From: Bradyrhizobium forestalis
Lineage (GTDB): Bacteria; Pseudomonadota; Alphaproteobacteria; Rhizobiales; Xanthobacteraceae
DNA length: 64,000 nucleotides
Direction: 5' to 3'
Assembly (NCBI RefSeq): GCF_002795245.1
Contig: NZ_PGVG01000014.1
Location: 62,001-126,000, forward strand
The position numbers were made by a program, and so were the translations under genes. The notes beneath the pieces were generated by a model. It saw only the letters and a list, made by a program, of their open reading frames with translations. It had not been told where the DNA came from and searched no databases. This document shows, piece by piece, positions 62,733 through 64,000 of this stretch (its first letter is position 1; each line of letters opens with the position of its first letter).

Positions 62733-62807
62733 GGCAGACCGGTACGTCTGCCTTCTCCCCAGACTTCAGCCGCTGTCGGTGCAATCCGGCAGCGGTTCTT
62801 TTTCTTT
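62733..62807 (+). ncRNA. Two-hairpin element with T-tract, copy 2 / operon terminator
   Basis: Hairpin 1 is GGCAGAC-CGGTAC-GTCTGCC (62733-62752). The linker begins TTCTCCCC. Hairpin 2 pairs CCGCTGTCGG (62770-62779) with CCGGCAGCGG (62786-62795), one G-U, followed by TTCTTTTTCTTT. It resembles copy 1 at 25268 in order and sequence. The second hairpin plus T-tract is a good intrinsic terminator for the preceding operon, so this copy could be its 3' end or a separate small RNA. Confidence 0.6.
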
Positions 62808-62849
62808 GCTGGACTGACACCTTATTGTTCATTCAGGCGGGAGCAGAAG

Positions 62850-63272
62850 TAAGATACTTTGGCCGGAAAATCAGTGCGGACGGATAACAGCTGTGTGTGC
62901 CAAAGCCCTCAAACCTCCGCGCCAATGATCGCCCGCGAGCACCACGAATATTGGCGCGGCCCAGCATGACCACGCCTGGAAGTTCCCGGCGAGGACCCAT
63001 CTCGCGCGCATAAGCGCACAGATGCGGAGCAGGAAGATCGTGGAGAACCGACAGGTCCATTTCCAGTAGACCCGGTTCGACCGCATCACCAAAGGCCATA
63101 TCGATAACGATACGGGCCTTAGCGGTATCGACCAATGCGTCGGCGCTGATCCGCAGGCCGCCATACTCGGATTACTCGCGAATGCGATTGACCTTGACGC
63201 TGTTTGGATCGAACTCCATCCCATCGTTATAAGAAAAGCCGCTGACTTCTTTGAAGATGCTGACCATCTCGT
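62850..63272 (-). pseudogene. Second AbiEii-like nucleotidyltransferase remnant
   Basis: Minus-strand similarity to the C-terminal half of an AbiEii-family protein: MVSIFKEVSGFSYNDGMEFD, then PNSVKVNRIRE-stop-SEYGG, LRISADALVDTAKARIVIDM, AFGDAVEPGLLEMDLSVLHD and LPAPHLCAYARE, followed by a decayed end (LGRANIRGARGRSLARRFEG). An in-frame stop near 63171 and loss of the N-terminal catalytic motif show that it is dead. It is not the same gene as the relic at 12634. Confidence 0.6.
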
Positions 63273-63358
63273 GTGATCATCGGCCTCGATGCCGAGGGAT
63301 TCCAGGGGACAGCACGGGGTGGTGGAAAAAATGGCCCGCTTGGAGTCATACGAAGCGT

Positions 63359-64000
63359 TTATGGTCGGGCCAAATGTGGTAGGGTCAGTTCACCTTTGCC
63401 TGCGACAACCGAGAGCTTGAATTCCTGGGCGGCAGCATCCAGGACCGGCACGGAAACGGCACTCTCGCGCGCTAGGCGCACAGCACATTCGATGTCCTTT
63501 GCAGCATTTGCAATCGAGATTGCCAGTGCATCTGGTTTCTCTCCCAGCAAAAAGGCGGCGAAGGCTTGGAATATTCCACTGTTCGTAGAGCCCCGACTGA
63601 CCAAAGAGCGTAGCGTTACAAGATCTATCTGAAGACCATCCGCGAATTGGCAGACCTCGGCGGCGACCGCAGCTATGCCCATAGTCATGCTGTTGTAAAC
63701 AAGCTTGAGCTTGTGGCCGTGTCCGACATCTCCAACATGCATAACCGTCTCGCAAAACGCAGCAAGAATGCGTTCGGCGACGGGAAAGAGCGTTGCATCC
63801 GATCCAACCATCGCATTGAGAAGGCCGAGCTCTGCTTGCTCGGGGCTTCGTGTTACTGGAGCATCAATAAAGCTTAGACCTCGTCTTTGCGCCGTTTTCG
63901 CCAACGCAATGGTCGATGCGGGATACGAGGTCGTACAATCAATTATCAAACCTCCTCGGCACATGTGATCAAACAGTCCATCGTGATCGAGGCACACGGT
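63359..64000 (-). CDS. 3-hydroxyisobutyrate-dehydrogenase-like protein, 5' end outside window
   Basis: The last 214 residues of an NAD(P)-dependent beta-hydroxyacid dehydrogenase. LIIDCTTSYPASTIALAK, RRGLSFIDAPVTRSPEQAEL, GLLNAMVGSD, then the catalytic Lys region GHGHKLKLVYNSMTMGIAAV and the C-terminal helices (DIECAVRLARESAVSVPVLD) are typical. The N-terminal Rossmann GxGxxG lies beyond 64000. The frame is open to the window edge. Probable substrate: tartronate semialdehyde or a related hydroxyacid. Confidence 0.88.
   Translation of the reverse strand, partial: TVCLDHDGLFDHMCRGGLIIDCTTSYPASTIALAKTAQRRGLSFIDAPVTRSPEQAELGLLNAMVGSDATLFPVAERILAAFCETVMHVGDVGHGHKLKLVYNSMTMGIAAVAAEVCQFADGLQIDLVTLRSLVSRGSTNSGIFQAFAAFLLGEKPDALAISIANAAKDIECAVRLARESAVSVPVLDAAAQEFKLSVVAGKGELTLPHLARP

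Noticed and set aside
1..64000. CRISPR arrays, tRNA or rRNA genes
   Set aside because: No regularly spaced repeats of array type and no tRNA or rRNA signatures were found by eye.

Overview
The window looks like an accessory (symbiosis-island-like) segment of a slow-growing rhizobium, most likely Bradyrhizobium. This rests on the high GC content, a DUF3551 small secreted protein of the kind common in Bradyrhizobium, a tts-box upstream of a Pro/Gln-rich protein with a basic nuclear-localisation-like patch (a type III effector candidate), many decayed genes, and several catabolic ABC-transporter operons. No rRNA, tRNA or CRISPR array was seen.

Layout. 1-2046: 3' part of an S9A prolyl oligopeptidase. 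3.2-5.2 kb: relic of an ArdC-like gene and a dead hipBA toxin-antitoxin pair with frameshifts in both genes. 5.2-15.5 kb: gene-poor accessory DNA with a DUF3551 protein, a MarR regulator, a SET-domain protein, the effector candidate with its tts box, and a decayed AbiE-type toxin-antitoxin pair. 15.6-24.4 kb: an eight-gene sugar operon (CUT1 ABC transporter, PfkB kinase, SDR, HAD phosphatase, MalK-type ATPase) that ends in an unusual regulator, a TIM barrel of the PEP-hydrolase/Tm-1 C-terminal type fused to a sigma54-activator-like AAA domain and a Fis-type helix. 24.4-38.1 kb: a second small TIM-barrel gene, then accessory material (DUF2130 fragment, DUF4236-TPR, thermonuclease, DUF2939, HNH protein, SRAP relic, broken IS630, an intact-looking hipBA with operator repeats). 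38.2-50.2 kb: a Tm-1-like pair (UPF0261 gene plus separate TIM-barrel gene) with a KstD-like flavoprotein, then a LIV-type ABC operon with an amidohydrolase, and an orphan near-duplicate of its binding protein. 50.3-62.8 kb: a LacI-controlled set (enoyl-CoA hydratase, MHS-family transporter, CehA/McbA-like PHP hydrolase, CoA transferase, GH88 hydrolase, DapA-family lyase, aldehyde dehydrogenase), probably for an unsaturated uronate or sugar acid. 62.8-64 kb: an AbiEii relic and the 3' part of a hydroxyisobutyrate-dehydrogenase-like gene.

The most interesting signal is a tandem heptamer, YTACCCA-N3-YTACCCA with exact 10-bp phasing, at five places: upstream of the sugar operon, the small TIM-barrel gene, the UPF0261 operon, the LIV operon and the orphan binding protein. 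It seems to tie these loci into one regulon, and the natural candidate controller is the TIM-barrel/AAA/Fis protein. That protein lacks the GAFTGA loop and the Walker B acidic pair, so it probably does not work through sigma54. A second regulon is marked by three copies of the palindrome TGAAATCGATTTCA around the LacI-controlled genes. A two-hairpin element with a poly-T tail occurs twice, with a compensatory base change, and may be a small RNA or a shared 3' element.
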